From CAWHOW01 sp050013795 (GTDB lineage: Bacteria; Bacteroidota; Bacteroidia; Bacteroidales; CG2-30-32-10), in the NCBI GenBank assembly GCA_050013795.1, contig JBEKEO010000183.1:1-6457 (forward strand): DNA of 6,457 bases. The letters are read 5' to 3'. Below are positions 5,376 to 6,457 of this stretch, in pieces. The notes below the pieces were generated by a model. It did no database searches, had not been told where the DNA came from, and saw only the letters and a program-made list of their open reading frames with translations. The stretch's first letter is position 1. Each line of letters begins with the position of its first letter. The translations under genes were made by a program, and so were the position numbers.

Positions 5376-6457
5376 ATGAAAGAAAATAAAATCTATGCGG
5401 CAGGAGAATTTATATCCACTCCCGATAAAATTGGCGTTTACAATCCTTACGATAAATCGCTTGTTGCCGAAACATACCTGGCTGATAAAAATGTCCTCGA
5501 AACAGCCATTCTAAAAGCATTGTCTGTAGAAAATGAAATGGCTAACCTGCCTGCTTTTCAGCGTTACAACATACTGATGCAGGTTGCCGAAGAAATGAAA
5601 TCAAAAAAAGAAGTTCTTTCAAAAATTCTTGCTGCTGAAGCTGCAAAACCATTAAAATATGCAACTGCCGAGATACAGAGAGCTATTGCTACCGTATTTG
5701 CAGCAGCGGAAGAATCAAAGCGGACACCAATGGAATATATGCGCCTTGACTGGGAGCCAACAGGAAAGGGTAGGGAAGGACTGGTAAAATATTTTCCTAT
5801 AGGACTTGTTTCCGGCATTTCTCCTTTTAATTTCCCTATGAATCTGGCCATGCATAAAATTGCTCCAGCCATAGCGGCAGGATGCCCCATTATTTTAAAA
5901 CCTGCCACTTCAACGCCATTATCCACTCTTGAATTTGCACAAATAATTGATAAAACATCTCTTCCAAAAGGAGCAGTTTCCATTCTTCCCATGAACAGGG
6001 AAACAGGAAATCTTCTCGTTACAGATGAGCGTTTTAAACTTCTTACATTCACCGGTTCTCCTTTGGTTGGCTGGAAAATGAAGAATGATGCAGGAAAGAA
6101 AAAAGTTGTACTTGAGCTTGGCGGCAATGCAGGAGTAATTGTAACAGATTCGGCAGATATTGAATTTGCTGTGAAAAGATGCTTGGTCGGGGCATTTGCC
6201 TATGCCGGGCAGGTATGTATTCATACGCAGAGAATATTTGTTGCTAAAAATATTTTTAATGATTTCATGGAAATGTTTCTGGATGGCGCATCAAATTTAA
6301 AGATAGGAAGTCCCTTAGAAATGGATACAGATATTACAGCCATGATAGATGAAGAAAATTCAGTTCGGGTGGAAGAATGGGTAAACAATGCCATTAAAAA
6401 CGGTGCAGAAATTTGCTGCGGTGGAAAGAGAAAAGGTACCTTTTATGAACCGACAGT
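5376..6457 (+). CDS. NAD(P)-dependent aldehyde dehydrogenase (C-terminus beyond window)
   Basis: The reading frame is open from the ATG at 5376 to the window edge (360 codons); family members are usually about 470-500 residues, so roughly the last quarter is missing. Aldehyde dehydrogenases oxidise aldehydes to carboxylates through a cysteine thioester, using NAD(P)+. All main catalytic residues present in this part are intact: Asn152 of the oxyanion site (SPFNFP), Lys175 of the cofactor site (ILKPA), general base Glu247 (LELGGN) and nucleophile Cys281 (GQVCIHTQR). The cofactor-loop motif reads FTGSPLVG, with Pro where many members have Ser/Thr-x (GSTxxG). From memory, GSP-VGW and KKKVVLELGGNAGVIV resemble the lactaldehyde-dehydrogenase-like ALDH21 group; that placement is tentative and substrate is unknown. 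There is no signal peptide, so it is cytoplasmic. It is transcribed away from the EamA transporter, 124 bp apart. Confidence 0.93.
   Translation, partial: MKENKIYAAGEFISTPDKIGVYNPYDKSLVAETYLADKNVLETAILKALSVENEMANLPAFQRYNILMQVAEEMKSKKEVLSKILAAEAAKPLKYATAEIQRAIATVFAAAEESKRTPMEYMRLDWEPTGKGREGLVKYFPIGLVSGISPFNFPMNLAMHKIAPAIAAGCPIILKPATSTPLSTLEFAQIIDKTSLPKGAVSILPMNRETGNLLVTDERFKLLTFTGSPLVGWKMKNDAGKKKVVLELGGNAGVIVTDSADIEFAVKRCLVGAFAYAGQVCIHTQRIFVAKNIFNDFMEMFLDGASNLKIGSPLEMDTDITAMIDEENSVRVEEWVNNAIKNGAEICCGGKRKGTFYEPT

Noticed and set aside
5564..6127. A 187-codon minus-strand open frame
   Set aside because: It lies wholly inside the aldehyde dehydrogenase, whose catalytic residues are intact on the plus strand. 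The antisense translation shows no family features.
5919..6224. A second minus-strand open frame inside the dehydrogenase
   Set aside because: Shadow of the plus-strand gene; Cys-rich and without any domain pattern.
1..6457. Search for an undescribed defence, mobile or biosynthetic system
   Set aside because: The genes are housekeeping translation genes, one TPR protein, one transporter and one dehydrogenase. I saw no integrase, transposase, toxin-antitoxin pair, tRNA attachment site or repeat array, and no obvious local change in base composition by eye.

Overview
This is an ordinary chromosomal segment from an AT-rich member of the Bacteroidota. The evidence is the serS and L27/L21 sequence style, gene starts without clear Shine-Dalgarno sequences, and four good matches to the Bacteroidota promoter -7 element TAnnTTTG, each placed just upstream of a gene. 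The species cannot be named from the window; an uncultured or environmental Bacteroidota lineage is plausible but is inference.

Layout, right to left on the minus strand. Bases 5251-4340 encode a ten-helix EamA/DMT-type membrane transporter. Next come the ribosomal protein genes rplU (L21) and rpmA (L27), 19 bp apart, with their own promoter, a short structured leader, and a strong intrinsic terminator at 3480-3441. A new promoter right behind that terminator starts a second unit: serS (seryl-tRNA synthetase), a secreted or periplasmic TPR protein of 612 residues, and rsmA (16S rRNA dimethyltransferase). The intergenic gaps in that unit are 42 and 36 bp, and rsmA runs off the left edge. On the plus strand, divergent from the transporter, an NAD(P)-dependent aldehyde dehydrogenase begins at 5376 and runs off the right edge.

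How the genes fit together: rplU, rpmA, serS and rsmA all serve translation (large-subunit proteins, tRNA charging, small-subunit maturation). The TPR protein is probably co-transcribed with the last two but acts in the envelope, so its link to them is transcriptional rather than obviously functional. The transporter and the dehydrogenase share a 124-bp divergent promoter region and might be co-regulated, but no substrate can be read from the sequence.

There is no gene-free stretch longer than 300 bases. I saw no tRNA, rRNA, CRISPR array, insertion sequence or prophage signal, and no convincing undescribed system. The most interesting points are regulatory: a terminator that physically overlaps the next promoter (4226-4282), a small hairpin in the rplU leader, and the uncharacterised TPR protein between serS and rsmA.
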